From NCBI RefSeq assembly GCF_001440415.1, contig NZ_LLYA01000013.1, positions 1 to 64,000 of the forward strand: DNA of 64,000 bases. The letters are read 5' to 3'. Below the pieces are notes generated by a model, which saw only the letters and a list, made by a program, of their open reading frames with translations, ran no database searches and was not told the origin of the DNA. The first letter of the stretch is position 1, and every line of letters begins with the position of its first letter. The stretch comes from Bradyrhizobium retamae. GTDB lineage: Bacteria; Pseudomonadota; Alphaproteobacteria; Rhizobiales; Xanthobacteraceae. This document shows positions 8,281-17,058 of this stretch, in pieces. The translations under genes and the position numbers were made by a program.

Positions 8281-8919
8281 ATGATGGACGCGATCTATTT
8301 CGATCTCGACGGAACGCTGACGGACCCCAAGCCCGGCATCACCCGCTCGATCCAATATGCGCTGCAAAGGCTCGATCATCCCACCATCCCGACCGCGGAC
8401 GAACTGACCTGGTGCATCGGCCCGCCGCTGCGCTCAAGCTTCGTGAAGTTGCTCGGCGATCACGCCGCGGACCGCGCGGTGACGCTCTACCGGGAGCGAT
8501 TTTCCGACATCGGCCTTTACGAAAACGGCGTGTACGACGGCATCGACGAGGTGCTGACGGCACTCCGCGCGTCCGGCCACCGGCTGTTCGTCGCTACCAG
8601 CAAAGCGCACGTGTTCGCCGAGCGCATCATCGACCATTTCGGGTTGCGCAAGCACTTCGACCGCGTGTTCGGCGCCGAGCTCGACGGCACCCGCGCCGAC
8701 AAGTCGCATCTGCTGGAATATGCGCTGAAGGAAGTCGCCGTCGATCCGTCCAAAACCCTGATGATCGGCGACCGCAGCCACGACATGGTCGGCGCAAAAA
8801 ACAACGGCATGAAGGGCATCGGCGTGTTGTACGGCTACGGCAGCCCGGCCGAGTTGATCGAGGCCGGCGCCCACCATGTCTGCGCCACGCCCGGAGCGAT
8901 CCTCGGCTGCATTTCTTGA
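8281..8919 (+). CDS. HAD-family hydrolase (phosphoglycolate phosphatase-like)
   Basis: This 212-residue HAD enzyme has all four motifs. DLDGT appears near residue 8 (nucleophile Asp in YFDLDGTLTD), the Ser/Thr motif is FVATSKA, the Lys motif is ADKSHLLEYAL, and the acidic motif is MIGDRSHDMVGAKNNG. The helical cap between motifs I and II is of the Gph/PGMB type. The most likely activity is phosphoglycolate phosphatase or a related small sugar-phosphate phosphatase. The ATG at 8281 puts the nucleophile at the expected distance from the N-terminus; a TTG at 8224 would add a non-conserved leader. Confidence 0.88.
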   Translation: MMDAIYFDLDGTLTDPKPGITRSIQYALQRLDHPTIPTADELTWCIGPPLRSSFVKLLGDHAADRAVTLYRERFSDIGLYENGVYDGIDEVLTALRASGHRLFVATSKAHVFAERIIDHFGLRKHFDRVFGAELDGTRADKSHLLEYALKEVAVDPSKTLMIGDRSHDMVGAKNNGMKGIGVLYGYGSPAELIEAGAHHVCATPGAILGCIS

Positions 8920-9071
8920 CGTTCGGAACCTCGTGGAACCGCCGCCTCAAATACGGGCACTGCTGTTAACCTTTCCTAAAGATGTGGCTAGGCGCTTCAG
9001 CACCGCGTGCTACAGCTTGTCGCGTTAGGATGCGATCCGCCCTGGTTCGCGCGCAGATTTCGTTGAGCTTC

Positions 9072-9338
9072 ATGAGCCGCCCAGCCGCCTTCTCGACCGC
9101 CCACGACCCGCTTCCGGATCTCGAACAAAAGCAGACTGCCCTTAGCTACCTGAGCGAGGCCTGGGCCGAAGCGCGGCATGATGGTGTCGACGGCGACTGC
9201 CTGGCGCAGGCGAGCCTGTTTACGGCGCTCGCCGAACTGGTCTCGACCTATGGCGAGGACGCGGTGGCGGAGTTCGCCGAAGGTCTTTCGGCCCGCGTGC
9301 GCAACGGTGAGTTTTCGCTGACGCTGGCGAAGCAGTAG
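9072..9338 (+). CDS. Small conserved hypothetical protein
   Basis: An 88-residue soluble protein without a recognised domain. It reads as three helices: LEQKQTALSYLSEAWAEARH, CLAQASLFTALAELVSTYGE, and AVAEFAEGLSARVRNGEFSL. It is acidic and has no membrane segment. ATG 9072 was chosen because GTTGAG lies a few bases upstream and the preceding reading frame (from 8982) is Arg-rich and unlike the rest. Genes of this size and composition are common in Bradyrhizobium, but I cannot give a function. It ends just before a long palindromic repeat. Confidence 0.65.
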   Translation: MSRPAAFSTAHDPLPDLEQKQTALSYLSEAWAEARHDGVDGDCLAQASLFTALAELVSTYGEDAVAEFAEGLSARVRNGEFSLTLAKQ

Positions 9339-9347
9339 ATCTCTGTT

Positions 9348-9488
9348 GTCATCGCCCGCCTCGTGCGCAACTGCGCACGGTGGCGGGCGATCCAGTACGC
9401 CGCGGCCTTTCGATTCAATCACTATTGTCTCTGGAATACTGGATCACCCGCCCCTGTACGCTATTGCGCACAAGGCGGGTGACGACGA
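9348..9488. repeat. Dispersed imperfect palindrome, family B
   Basis: About 140 bp built from two hairpin arms. The left arm (GTCATCGCCCGCC, GTGCGCAACTGCGCAC, GGCGGGCGATCCAGTACG) and the right arm (TACTGGATCACCCGCC, TATTGCGCACAAGGCGGGTGACGAC) are inverted relative to each other. A relative lies at 62774-62908, sharing GATCCAGTACGCCGCG. It fills the gap between the gene ending at 9338 and the dihydroorotase gene. Confidence 0.8.
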
Positions 9489-9532
9489 CTGTGGGCGGCG
9501 CGACGCCATGCCCTCGCTCGACGGCAGAGGTC

Positions 9533-10867
9533 TTACGCCCTCAACGTCTCCAGGAACCGCACCGGTTCGCCGGTGGATGGCGTCGTTACCTCGCCCTGCC
9601 ACATCACGCGCCTGCCGCGCACGAAGGTGCCGACCGGCCAGCCGGTGACGCGGACGCCGTCATAGGGCGTCCACCCGGCGCGCGAGGCCACCCACTTATT
9701 GGTGATGGTCTCAGAGCGCTTGAGATCGACAATGGTGAAGTCGGCGTCGTAGCCCGCAGCAATGCGGCCCTTGCAGGCGATGTTGTACAGCCGCGCAGGT
9801 CCTGCGCTGGTGAGATCGACGAAACGCTGTAGCGACAGCCGGCCCGCGTTGATGTGATCGAGCATCAAGGGCACCAGTGTCTGTACCCCGGTCATGCCCG
9901 ATGGAGAGGCCGGATAGGTCTTGGCCTTTTCCTCCAGCGTATGCGGCGCATGGTCGGAGCCGAGCACGTCGATGATACCCTGCTCGATGCCATACCAGAT
10001 TCCCTCACGGTGATCGGCCGAGCGCACCGGCGGGTTCATCTGCGCAAGCGTGCCGAGCCGCTCGTAACATTCCGGCGCGGCCATGGTGAGATGATGCGGC
10101 GTCGCCTCGCAGGATGCGACATCCTTGTGGTCGCGCAGATATTCGATCTCCTGCTTGGTCGAGATGTGCAGCACGTGGATGCGCTTGCCGGTCTCGCGCG
10201 CAAGGTTGACCAGCCGCTGGGTTGCCTTCAGCGCTGCAGTCTCGTCGCGCCATACCGGATGCGAGCGCGGGTCGCCCTCGATGCGGAGCGACTTGCGGTC
10301 ATTGAGTCGATATTCGTCCTCGGCGTGAAAGGCGGCGCGGCGGCGGATTACCTGGAAGATGCGCCGCAGGCTTTCGTCGTCCTCGACCAACAACGCGCCG
10401 GTGGAGGAGCCGATGAACACCTTGACGCCGGCACAACCCGGCGCGCGTTCCAGTTCGGGCAGATGGTTCACGTTCTCGCGGGTGCCGCCGATGAAGAAGG
10501 CAAAGTCGCAATGCATGCGATGACGCCCGGCGTTGATCTTGGCGGTGAACGTCTCCTCGGTGACCGTGAGCGGATTGGTGTTCGGCATCTCGAACACCGC
10601 GGTAACGCCGCCCATTACGGCGCTGCGCGAACCGGTCTCGAGGTCTTCCTTGTGCGTCAGCCCCGGCTCGCGGAAATGCACCTGCGTGTCCATCACGCCG
10701 GGCAGGACGTGCAGGCCCTTGCAGTCAATGGTCTCGCCGGCGGAGGCCTGTCCGAGCCCCCCGATCGCAGCGATCCGGCCATTGGAGATGCCGATGTCGC
10801 AGATGCCCTCACCGTCCTGATTGACCACGGTGCCGGATTTTAGAATGGTATCAAATCGCTGATTCAT
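9533..10867 (-). CDS. pyrC: Dihydroorotase (amidohydrolase, type I)
   Basis: This 444-residue amidohydrolase is a class I dihydroorotase, which interconverts N-carbamoyl-aspartate and dihydroorotate in pyrimidine synthesis. Metal-site motifs are visible: DTQVHFREPG near residue 60, the VKVFIGSSTG stretch near 150 that in many relatives carries a carboxylated Lys, HVLHIST, ATPHHLTM, and GSDHAPHT with the catalytic Asp. MNPPVRS is the substrate loop. The family includes inactive PyrC paralogues, but all expected ligands appear present. It is divergent from ygfZ with a 150-bp spacer. Confidence 0.92.
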   Translation of the reverse strand: MNQRFDTILKSGTVVNQDGEGICDIGISNGRIAAIGGLGQASAGETIDCKGLHVLPGVMDTQVHFREPGLTHKEDLETGSRSAVMGGVTAVFEMPNTNPLTVTEETFTAKINAGRHRMHCDFAFFIGGTRENVNHLPELERAPGCAGVKVFIGSSTGALLVEDDESLRRIFQVIRRRAAFHAEDEYRLNDRKSLRIEGDPRSHPVWRDETAALKATQRLVNLARETGKRIHVLHISTKQEIEYLRDHKDVASCEATPHHLTMAAPECYERLGTLAQMNPPVRSADHREGIWYGIEQGIIDVLGSDHAPHTLEEKAKTYPASPSGMTGVQTLVPLMLDHINAGRLSLQRFVDLTSAGPARLYNIACKGRIAAGYDADFTIVDLKRSETITNKWVASRAGWTPYDGVRVTGWPVGTFVRGRRVMWQGEVTTPSTGEPVRFLETLRA

Positions 10868-11017
10868 CGCTGCTTCATGGTCCTCTGGCGCTCGCTTTAA
10901 GGCCTTGTTGACAGCACCTTAGCGCCTTACGTTCTCATGTGATATCCGGCTCCTGCGTTTTCCCAGGAACTTGAAAGCTCACTGCAAACCGCACTGCAAA
11001 AGAGGCCGTTTTACCTA

Positions 11018-11899
11018 ATGAAAGCAGCGTTTCTTCCGGACCGGGGCGTGGTCAAGGTCAGCGGCGAGGATGCCCGCAACTTCCTCAATGGCCTCGTCAC
11101 TACAGATGTCACGCCGCTGCAGCCCGGTCTTGGCCGGTTCGGCGCGCTGCTGACGCCGCAGGGAAAAATCACGGCGGATTTCCTCATTACCGAAGCCCCT
11201 GCAGGTCACGGTGGCGCCTTCCTGATCGATGCGCCCCGCGTGCTGGCGCAGAACCTCGCTGACAAGTTCGGCTTCTATAAGCTGCGCGCCAAGGTCGCGG
11301 TGGAGAACATCTCCGACAGCATGGGCGTGCTCGCGGCCTGGGACGGCGAGCCCGCGGTGAAGCCCGATCTGGCCTTTGCCGATCCGCGGCATGAAGCTCT
11401 CGGCTGGCGTATTCTTGTCCCTGAAGATCTCAAGCAAAAGGTAGCCGAGCTGATCGGCGCCGACCTCGTCGACAGCGAGACCTACGAGGTGCATCGCATC
11501 GCCTTGGGCGTGCCGCGCGGCGGGCTCGACTTCATGTACAGCGACGCATTCCCGCACGAGACCAACATGGACCGCCTGCACGGCGTCGATTTCGACAAGG
11601 GCTGCTATGTCGGCCAGGAAGTGGTGTCGCGCATGCAGCATCGCGGCACCGCGCGCACGCGGATCGTGCGGGTCACGCTCGAAGGCTTTTCGCCGGAAAC
11701 CGGCGTCGCCGTTCTCGGCGGCGACAAGCAGGTCGGCACCATGGGATCGACCGCCGGCGGCCACGGCCTCGCACTGGTCCGGATCGACCGCGTTGCGGAT
11801 GCACTCGATGCGGGACTTTCGTTGACGGCCGGCGGCCTTGCGATCCGGCTGACCGATCCGAACGACGTTCGCGTCCCACCGAAGCAGACCGTCGCATGA
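11018..11899 (+). CDS. ygfZ: Folate-binding YgfZ/IbaA57-type Fe-S assembly factor
   Basis: This 293-residue protein resembles the T-protein of the glycine cleavage system and carries the family signature DFDKGCYVGQEVVSRMQHRG, with its conserved Cys near residue 200. YgfZ (IBA57 in mitochondria) helps build or repair [4Fe-4S] clusters, for instance in radical SAM enzymes such as MiaB. The N-terminal NFLNGLVTTDV motif is also typical. Its stop overlaps the start of the DNA glycosylase gene by four bases, so the two are probably translated together, followed by the HD hydrolase in the same way. Confidence 0.92.
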   Translation: MKAAFLPDRGVVKVSGEDARNFLNGLVTTDVTPLQPGLGRFGALLTPQGKITADFLITEAPAGHGGAFLIDAPRVLAQNLADKFGFYKLRAKVAVENISDSMGVLAAWDGEPAVKPDLAFADPRHEALGWRILVPEDLKQKVAELIGADLVDSETYEVHRIALGVPRGGLDFMYSDAFPHETNMDRLHGVDFDKGCYVGQEVVSRMQHRGTARTRIVRVTLEGFSPETGVAVLGGDKQVGTMGSTAGGHGLALVRIDRVADALDAGLSLTAGGLAIRLTDPNDVRVPPKQTVA

Positions 11900-12522
11900 G
11901 CAAATCTGCGCGCCTGCACGCTGACGGCAAGACACGGTGCCCGTGGCCCGGCGAAGACCCCTTCTACATGGCCTATCACGACACGGAATGGGGTGTGCCT
12001 GAGTATGACGACCGGGCGCTGTACGAGAAGCTGATCCTCGACGGTTTTCAGGCCGGGCTGTCGTGGATCACGATTTTGCGCAAGCGCGAAAACTTCCGCA
12101 AAGCATTCAACGATTTCCAGCCGGAAAAGATCGCGCGCTACAATGCCAAGAAAATCCACGCGCTGATGAACGACGCCGGCATCGTGCGCAACCGCGCCAA
12201 GATCGAAGGCGCCGTCAACAGCGCCAAGGCCTATTTGAAGATCATGGAAGAAGGCCCGGGCTTTTCCAAATTCCTGTGGGACTTCGTCGATGGCAAGCCC
12301 ATCTTCAACCAGTTCAAGACCACGGCCAGCGTACCGGCCTCGACGCCGGTCTCGGTCAAGATATCAAAGGAACTCGGCGCGCGCGGCTTCAAATTCGTCG
12401 GCCCGACCATCGTCTACGCCTTCATGCAGGCGACCGGCATGGTCAACGACCATCTCGTCACGTGCTTCTGCCACGAGGCCTGCAGCGGCAAACTGCGCAA
12501 GCCCCGCCACAAGGCCAAATGA
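11896..12522 (+). CDS. tag: DNA-3-methyladenine glycosylase I
   Basis: This 208-residue enzyme removes 3-methyladenine from alkylated DNA. Zinc-site residues that hold the termini together are visible: Cys15 in RCPWPG, His28 in AYHDTEWGVP, and His186 and Cys190 in NDHLVTCFCH. The base-recognition region FQAGLSWITILRKRENFR is well kept. The length matches the family with an N-terminal extension of about ten residues. The ATG overlaps the ygfZ stop and its own stop overlaps the next ATG, forming a tight three-gene run. Confidence 0.95.
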   Translation: MSKSARLHADGKTRCPWPGEDPFYMAYHDTEWGVPEYDDRALYEKLILDGFQAGLSWITILRKRENFRKAFNDFQPEKIARYNAKKIHALMNDAGIVRNRAKIEGAVNSAKAYLKIMEEGPGFSKFLWDFVDGKPIFNQFKTTASVPASTPVSVKISKELGARGFKFVGPTIVYAFMQATGMVNDHLVTCFCHEACSGKLRKPRHKAK

Positions 12523-13133
12523 CGGCGCGAAGACCGTCCAGCGTCGCCACGCGCGCCTGGCAGCGGATGCTGTCGGGGCGGCGGCTCGATCTGCTCGATC
12601 CTTCCCCGCTCGATATCGAAATCGCTGACATAGCCCATGGCCTGGCGCGCGTGGCGCGCTGGAACGGGCAGACCAGCGGCGCGCACATCTTTTCGGTGGC
12701 GCAGCACACGCTATTGGTCGAAGCCGTGATGCGTGAGCAGATGCCGCGCGTCGACGCCCGCTTCCGTCTCGCTGCGATGCTGCACGACGCGCCGGAATAT
12801 GTCATCGGCGACATGATCTCGCCGTTCAAGGCAGTGCTCGGCGGCGACTACAAGGTGGTGGAGAAGCGCCTGCTGGCCGCGATCCATATGCGCTTCGGCC
12901 TGCCGCCAAGTCTCGCCGATGAAATCACGAGGGCCATCAAAGCGGCCGACCGCGGTGCGGCCTATCTCGAAGCCACCCATCTGGCTGGATTTTCGGTAAG
13001 TGAAGCGAAGCGCCTGTTCGGCAGGGATCCCGGCCTGCCCGAGGCCACCGTGCGGGACTACCTGACGCCGTGGACCGCGGCCCGGGCCGAAAAGCAGTTT
13101 TTGGCGCGATTCGAGCTGTTATCGTCAGCGTAG
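12519..13133 (+). CDS. HD-domain hydrolase (YfbR-like 5'-nucleotidase family)
   Basis: A 204-residue HD-superfamily phosphohydrolase. Metal ligands are visible as His63 in SVAQHTLLV, His89-Asp90 in MLHDAPEYVIGDM, and a later Asp in IKAADRGAAYLEA. The N-terminal part DIEIADIAHGLARVARWNG is typical of proteins annotated as HD-family phosphohydrolases related to YfbR, which dephosphorylate deoxynucleoside monophosphates. ATG 12519 overlaps the tag stop (ATGA). The TAG stop codon at 13131 lies inside a dispersed repeat, so the last residues may have been set by repeat insertion. Confidence 0.87.
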   Translation: MTARRPSSVATRAWQRMLSGRRLDLLDPSPLDIEIADIAHGLARVARWNGQTSGAHIFSVAQHTLLVEAVMREQMPRVDARFRLAAMLHDAPEYVIGDMISPFKAVLGGDYKVVEKRLLAAIHMRFGLPPSLADEITRAIKAADRGAAYLEATHLAGFSVSEAKRLFGRDPGLPEATVRDYLTPWTAARAEKQFLARFELLSSA

Positions 13134-13208
13134 GGTTGGCAAAGGCGCGCTTGCGCCGTGCCGACCATTCGGCAAAATGGTGGGCACGCTTCGCTTTGCC
13201 CACCCTAC
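13130..13208. repeat. Dispersed palindrome, family A
   Basis: This 79-bp element starts GTAGGGTTGGCAAAGG and ends CTTTGCCCACCCTAC, with an inner hairpin around GGCGCGCTTGCGCC. The outer ends are inverted repeats of about 15 bp. It provides the TAG stop of the HD hydrolase gene. Related copies lie at 5862, 33317 and 52022. Confidence 0.88.
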
Positions 13209-13253
13209 AGGCAGCAGCTATAATTGCGGCAACCAAGGATACCAGGGAACGCC

Positions 13254-13760
13254 ATGCTTCACGTCTGTTCGCTTGCCGCACTTCCCGACACCGTCAGGAC
13301 GACTGGCGCCAGCCACATTCTCACCGTGATGGCCAATGTCGATCAGGTGCAGCGCCCGGCCTCGGTGCTCGAGGCCAACCACCTGAAAATCTCGATGGAC
13401 GACATCATCGAGGAGATCGACGGCTTTGTCGCGCCGACGAATCATCATATCGAAAGAGTGCTGAATTTCGTCCGAAGCTGGGACCGCAGCGCGCCGATGG
13501 TCGTGCATTGCTATGCCGGCATCAGCCGCTCGACGGCGAGCGCGTTTGCCGCCGCCTGCGCCCTCAATCCGCATCGCGCCGAGATCGAGATCGCCCGGCA
13601 GATTCGCGCCCGCTCCCCGATCGCGTCGCCGAATCGGTTGATCGTCAGCCTCGCCGACAAGGCGTTGGGCCGTGAGGGGCGAATGCTGCGCGCGCTGGAC
13701 GAAATGGGTCCGGGCAGCATCATGGTCGAAGGCCGGCCGTTCCGACTAGATCTGGAATGA
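13254..13760 (+). CDS. Dual-specificity/tyrosine phosphatase-like protein
   Basis: A 168-residue phosphatase of the cysteine-based family. The P-loop is VHCYAGISRSTA, with Cys86 and Arg92 matching HCxxGxSRS. An upstream acidic pair in ISMDDIIEEI near residue 49 could supply the general acid. It is a single-domain cytoplasmic protein; the substrate may be a phosphoprotein, phosphoinositide or nucleotide. ATG 13254 follows a purine-rich CAGGGAACG; an upstream in-frame start at 13224 would add ten poorly coding residues. It stands alone. Confidence 0.82.
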   Translation: MLHVCSLAALPDTVRTTGASHILTVMANVDQVQRPASVLEANHLKISMDDIIEEIDGFVAPTNHHIERVLNFVRSWDRSAPMVVHCYAGISRSTASAFAAACALNPHRAEIEIARQIRARSPIASPNRLIVSLADKALGREGRMLRALDEMGPGSIMVEGRPFRLDLE

Positions 13761-13952
13761 CGTGACGTTCCCCGATGCTGCGCAGCGCCATCAGCGCGTT
13801 CACCCGCATCTTTGACGCGCCATGGTTTGCGGCGTGGCGCCAAATGACGCCCGGATCGGCGTGAACTTTTAGCGGACAAAGGTACACACAGGATTGCAAC
13901 CGGGCTGCGGACGTGGCCGGTTAACGCTCTGACGTGCCCGCCTGGAGGCCCG

Positions 13953-16655
13953 ATGTTCGACGAACCCTTCGTCTTCTTTTCGCTTGTGATCGCGATCGTC
14001 GCCCTGATCTTCGCGCGGAAGGCCATGAATGAGGTGGCGCAGTTGCGTCAGCGCCTGGAGGCGATGCAGGCCACGCCGGCGGTGGCCGCTGCAGCCATGC
14101 CTCCGCCCCTCACGCCTTTTGAAGCCTTCGAGCAAAGCCTGCCGCCAGCTCCGAGCGGGGCCACACCGACGCCTCCGCCGATCGTTCCCGAGGCGGAATC
14201 CATCGCGTCCGCCGCCAGCCCTGAGGCGGCTGGGCAAGCCGCCGGCGGGGCACCGCCGCCGCCTCCATTACCGCCGGCCGATCGCGGTTTCGAGGAAACT
14301 GTCGGCACGCGCTGGGTGGTGTGGATCGGCGGCCTGACGCTGGCGCTCGGCGGATTCTTCATGGTGCGCTATTCGATCGAAGCCGGTTTGCTAGGCCCCG
14401 GCGTGCGCACGATCCTCGGCGGCCTGTTCGCGCTGGCCTTGCTGCTTGCGGGCGAATGGACGCGGCGCAAGGAAAGTATTTCCACGATCGACGCGCTACC
14501 GATCGCCAATATCCCGGCCATCCTGACCGCCGCCGGAACGGCGGTCGCATTTGCCACGGTTTATGCAGCCTATGCGCTGTACGGCTTCCTGGTGCCGGCG
14601 ACCGCGTTCATCCTGCTCGGACTTGTAGCGCTGGGCACGCTGGCCGCGGCGCTGCTGCATGGCCCGGCGCTGGCCGGCCTCGGCGTGGTCGGCGCCTTTG
14701 TGACGCCGGTCCTGGTCTCGTCCGACAAACCGGACTTCTGGGCGCTCTACATCTATCTCGCAATCGTCACTGCGGCGGCCTTCGGCCTGGCGCGCGTCAG
14801 GCTGTGGCGCTGGCTCGCGGTCACCACGATCGCGTTTGCTCTGTTATGGACATTCCCCTGCCTGCAATGCGGTCCATCGATGGTCGGCCCGCATGCGTTC
14901 CACGTGCTCGCCGGTTTCATTCTCGCCGCGCTACTTGTGGTGTGCGGCTTCATGTTCGGCCCGCCCGCGGACGAAGGCCAGGTTGAGCCGATCTCGTCCG
15001 GCTCGCTGGCGGCCTATCTGCTCGGCGCGACCTTGATCGTGCTGAACAGTTTTCATGCCGACGCCGCGATGATCGTATTCGGGCTGCTGGTGGCCGGCAG
15101 CCTCGCGGTTGCCTGGCGCAGCGATGCCGCCGCGGGCGCCGTCGGCGCCGCTGCTGCGTTGGTCTTCGTCGTGTTCGCCGAATGGGCGATTCGCGCCAAT
15201 CCCGACATGCTGGTGCTGCCCGGCGGGCCGCTGCAAGGCATCGGGCCGACCGCCACTGACGGATCAGTGTCGCTGCATCTGATCTCGGCCGCGATCTTCG
15301 CGGCGGGCTTTGGCGTGGCGGGATTTTTCGCGCAGGCCCGCTTCGCGGGGCCGGTGATACCGGTGATCTGGTCGGCCGCGGCGGTGTTCACGCCTCTGGC
15401 GCTGCTGGTCGCACTCTACGCCCGTATTGCGCATCTCGACCGCTCGATTCCGTTTGCGATTCTCGCGGTAATGCTCGCCGCGGCCTATGCCGCTGCGACC
15501 GAGATACTCAGCAGGCGCGAAGATCGTCCGGGACTACAAGCCTCGATCGCGCTGTTTGCGACCGGCACCCTCGCAGCGCTGGCGCTGGCGCTGACCTTTG
15601 CGCTGGAAAAAGGCTGGCTGACGATCGCCCTGGCGCTGATGTCGGCAGGCACCGCCTGGATATCCACGCAGCGGCCGATTCCGTTCCTGCGCGCCCTCGC
15701 TGCCATCCTCGCCGGCATTGTCGTGCTTCGCATCGGCTACGAGCCGCGCATCGTCGGCCAGGCCGTCGGCACCACGCCGATTTTCAACTGGCTGTTGTGG
15801 GGCTATGGCATTCCGGCGGCATCGTTTTGGGCCGGCAGCATCTTCCTGCGCCGCGGCGGCGATGACGCACCACTGCGCACCGTGGAATCGGCGGCGATTC
15901 TGTTCACGGTGCTGCTGGCGTTCATGGAAATCCGCCACGCCGTCAATAATGGCGATGTATACCGGCAGAGCGCCGGCCTCACCGAAGTCGCGCTGCAGGT
16001 CTGCGTCGCGCTGGCGATGGCGATCGGGTTGGAGCGGCTGCGCATCCGCACCGGCAGCGTCATTCACAATGCCGGCGCGATCCTGCTCACGGCGTTTGCC
16101 GGCCTCGCGACCGTGTTCGGGCTGTTGCTGTTGGAAAACCCGATGCTGCAATGGATCGATGTCGGCGGCATTGTCATCAACCTTTTGCTGCTCGGCTACG
16201 CGCTGCCCGCGGTGCTCGCGCTGCTATTGTCCTATGCCGTCGCGGGTCGGCGGCCGGTCGCCTATGCCAACACGATCGCGGCGGCAGCGCTCGTTCTCGC
16301 GCTTGCCTATGTGACGTTCGAGATCAGGCGAATCTATCACGGTCCGGCGATTGCGGCCGGCCCGACCAGCGGCGCAGAGCAATATACCTACTCGATCGCC
16401 TATCTCGCCTTCGGCGTCGTCTTGCTCGGCATCGGTATTCTTTTCAACTCGCAGCGCGCGCGGCTGGCGTCCGCGGTGGTCATCGGACTGACGATCCTGA
16501 AAGCATTCCTGATCGACATGTCGGCACTGACCGGCGTCTATCGCGCGCTGTCCTTCATGTGCCTCGGCCTGGTGCTGGTAGCGATCGGGTGGCTATACCA
16601 GCGGATCCTGTTCCGCAGGCAAGCGGCAGCCCCGGCCGCGCCCACGGGAAGCTAG
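13953..16655 (+). CDS. Large polytopic membrane protein, DUF2339 family
   Basis: This 900-residue inner-membrane protein has an N-terminal hydrophobic anchor (VFFSLVIAIVALIFA), a short coiled stretch (EVAQLRQRLEAMQ), then a Pro/Ala-rich linker (residues about 45-110). After that come a WVVWIGGLTLALGG motif and a long run of more than twenty hydrophobic segments. This is the DUF2339 arrangement; function is unknown. GGAGGCCCG precedes the ATG at good spacing. Scattered charged loops such as TRRKESIST and the segment before IYRQSAG may face the periplasm or cytoplasm. It is followed by a small DUF6894 gene on the other strand. Confidence 0.85.
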   Translation: MFDEPFVFFSLVIAIVALIFARKAMNEVAQLRQRLEAMQATPAVAAAAMPPPLTPFEAFEQSLPPAPSGATPTPPPIVPEAESIASAASPEAAGQAAGGAPPPPPLPPADRGFEETVGTRWVVWIGGLTLALGGFFMVRYSIEAGLLGPGVRTILGGLFALALLLAGEWTRRKESISTIDALPIANIPAILTAAGTAVAFATVYAAYALYGFLVPATAFILLGLVALGTLAAALLHGPALAGLGVVGAFVTPVLVSSDKPDFWALYIYLAIVTAAAFGLARVRLWRWLAVTTIAFALLWTFPCLQCGPSMVGPHAFHVLAGFILAALLVVCGFMFGPPADEGQVEPISSGSLAAYLLGATLIVLNSFHADAAMIVFGLLVAGSLAVAWRSDAAAGAVGAAAALVFVVFAEWAIRANPDMLVLPGGPLQGIGPTATDGSVSLHLISAAIFAAGFGVAGFFAQARFAGPVIPVIWSAAAVFTPLALLVALYARIAHLDRSIPFAILAVMLAAAYAAATEILSRREDRPGLQASIALFATGTLAALALALTFALEKGWLTIALALMSAGTAWISTQRPIPFLRALAAILAGIVVLRIGYEPRIVGQAVGTTPIFNWLLWGYGIPAASFWAGSIFLRRGGDDAPLRTVESAAILFTVLLAFMEIRHAVNNGDVYRQSAGLTEVALQVCVALAMAIGLERLRIRTGSVIHNAGAILLTAFAGLATVFGLLLLENPMLQWIDVGGIVINLLLLGYALPAVLALLLSYAVAGRRPVAYANTIAAAALVLALAYVTFEIRRIYHGPAIAAGPTSGAEQYTYSIAYLAFGVVLLGIGILFNSQRARLASAVVIGLTILKAFLIDMSALTGVYRALSFMCLGLVLVAIGWLYQRILFRRQAAAPAAPTGS

Positions 16656-16666
16656 AGGATGATCCT

Positions 16667-16900
16667 CTAACCGACGGATTCGGCGACGAGGCGAATCCTG
16701 AACACGGGCTTTTTGGCTTCGTCCAAAAGCTCCATTTGCCATTCGGCGTTCTGTTTCAGGCTGCGCGAAAGGCTGCCGAGGAGGTTACCGCAGACCTTGG
16801 TCATCTCGGCCCAGGCGGCTTCGCGGCTTTCGAATTCGGATCCCTGATCGGACGCGCCTGCGTAGCGACCGTGGCTGATCCGAAAAAAATACAGCGGCAT
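16667..16900 (-). CDS. Small DUF6894-like protein
   Basis: A 77-residue soluble protein starting MPLYFFRISHGRYAG. The opening pattern MPxYFF followed by an acidic segment and EAA is typical of a small rhizobial family now catalogued, as far as I recall, as DUF6894; function is unknown. An upstream in-frame ATG at 16951 would add 17 residues without similarity, so the MPLYFF start was preferred. It ends 12 bases from the stop of the DUF2339 gene, converging with it. Confidence 0.72.
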   Translation of the reverse strand: MPLYFFRISHGRYAGASDQGSEFESREAAWAEMTKVCGNLLGSLSRSLKQNAEWQMELLDEAKKPVFRIRLVAESVG

Positions 16901-17058
16901 GATTGTTCTCGCGTGTTGGGCCGCCTCCCGGCCTTCTCTGCCGGTCATCACTTGGGGCGAGATTCGCTACCAGGACATGAATGCGCCAGCCCGTATGACT
17001 ACGGGTTCCCGTTGGCTGACAATGTGGGATTGGCGGCGGCCGCAGGCGCAGTTCGCGG

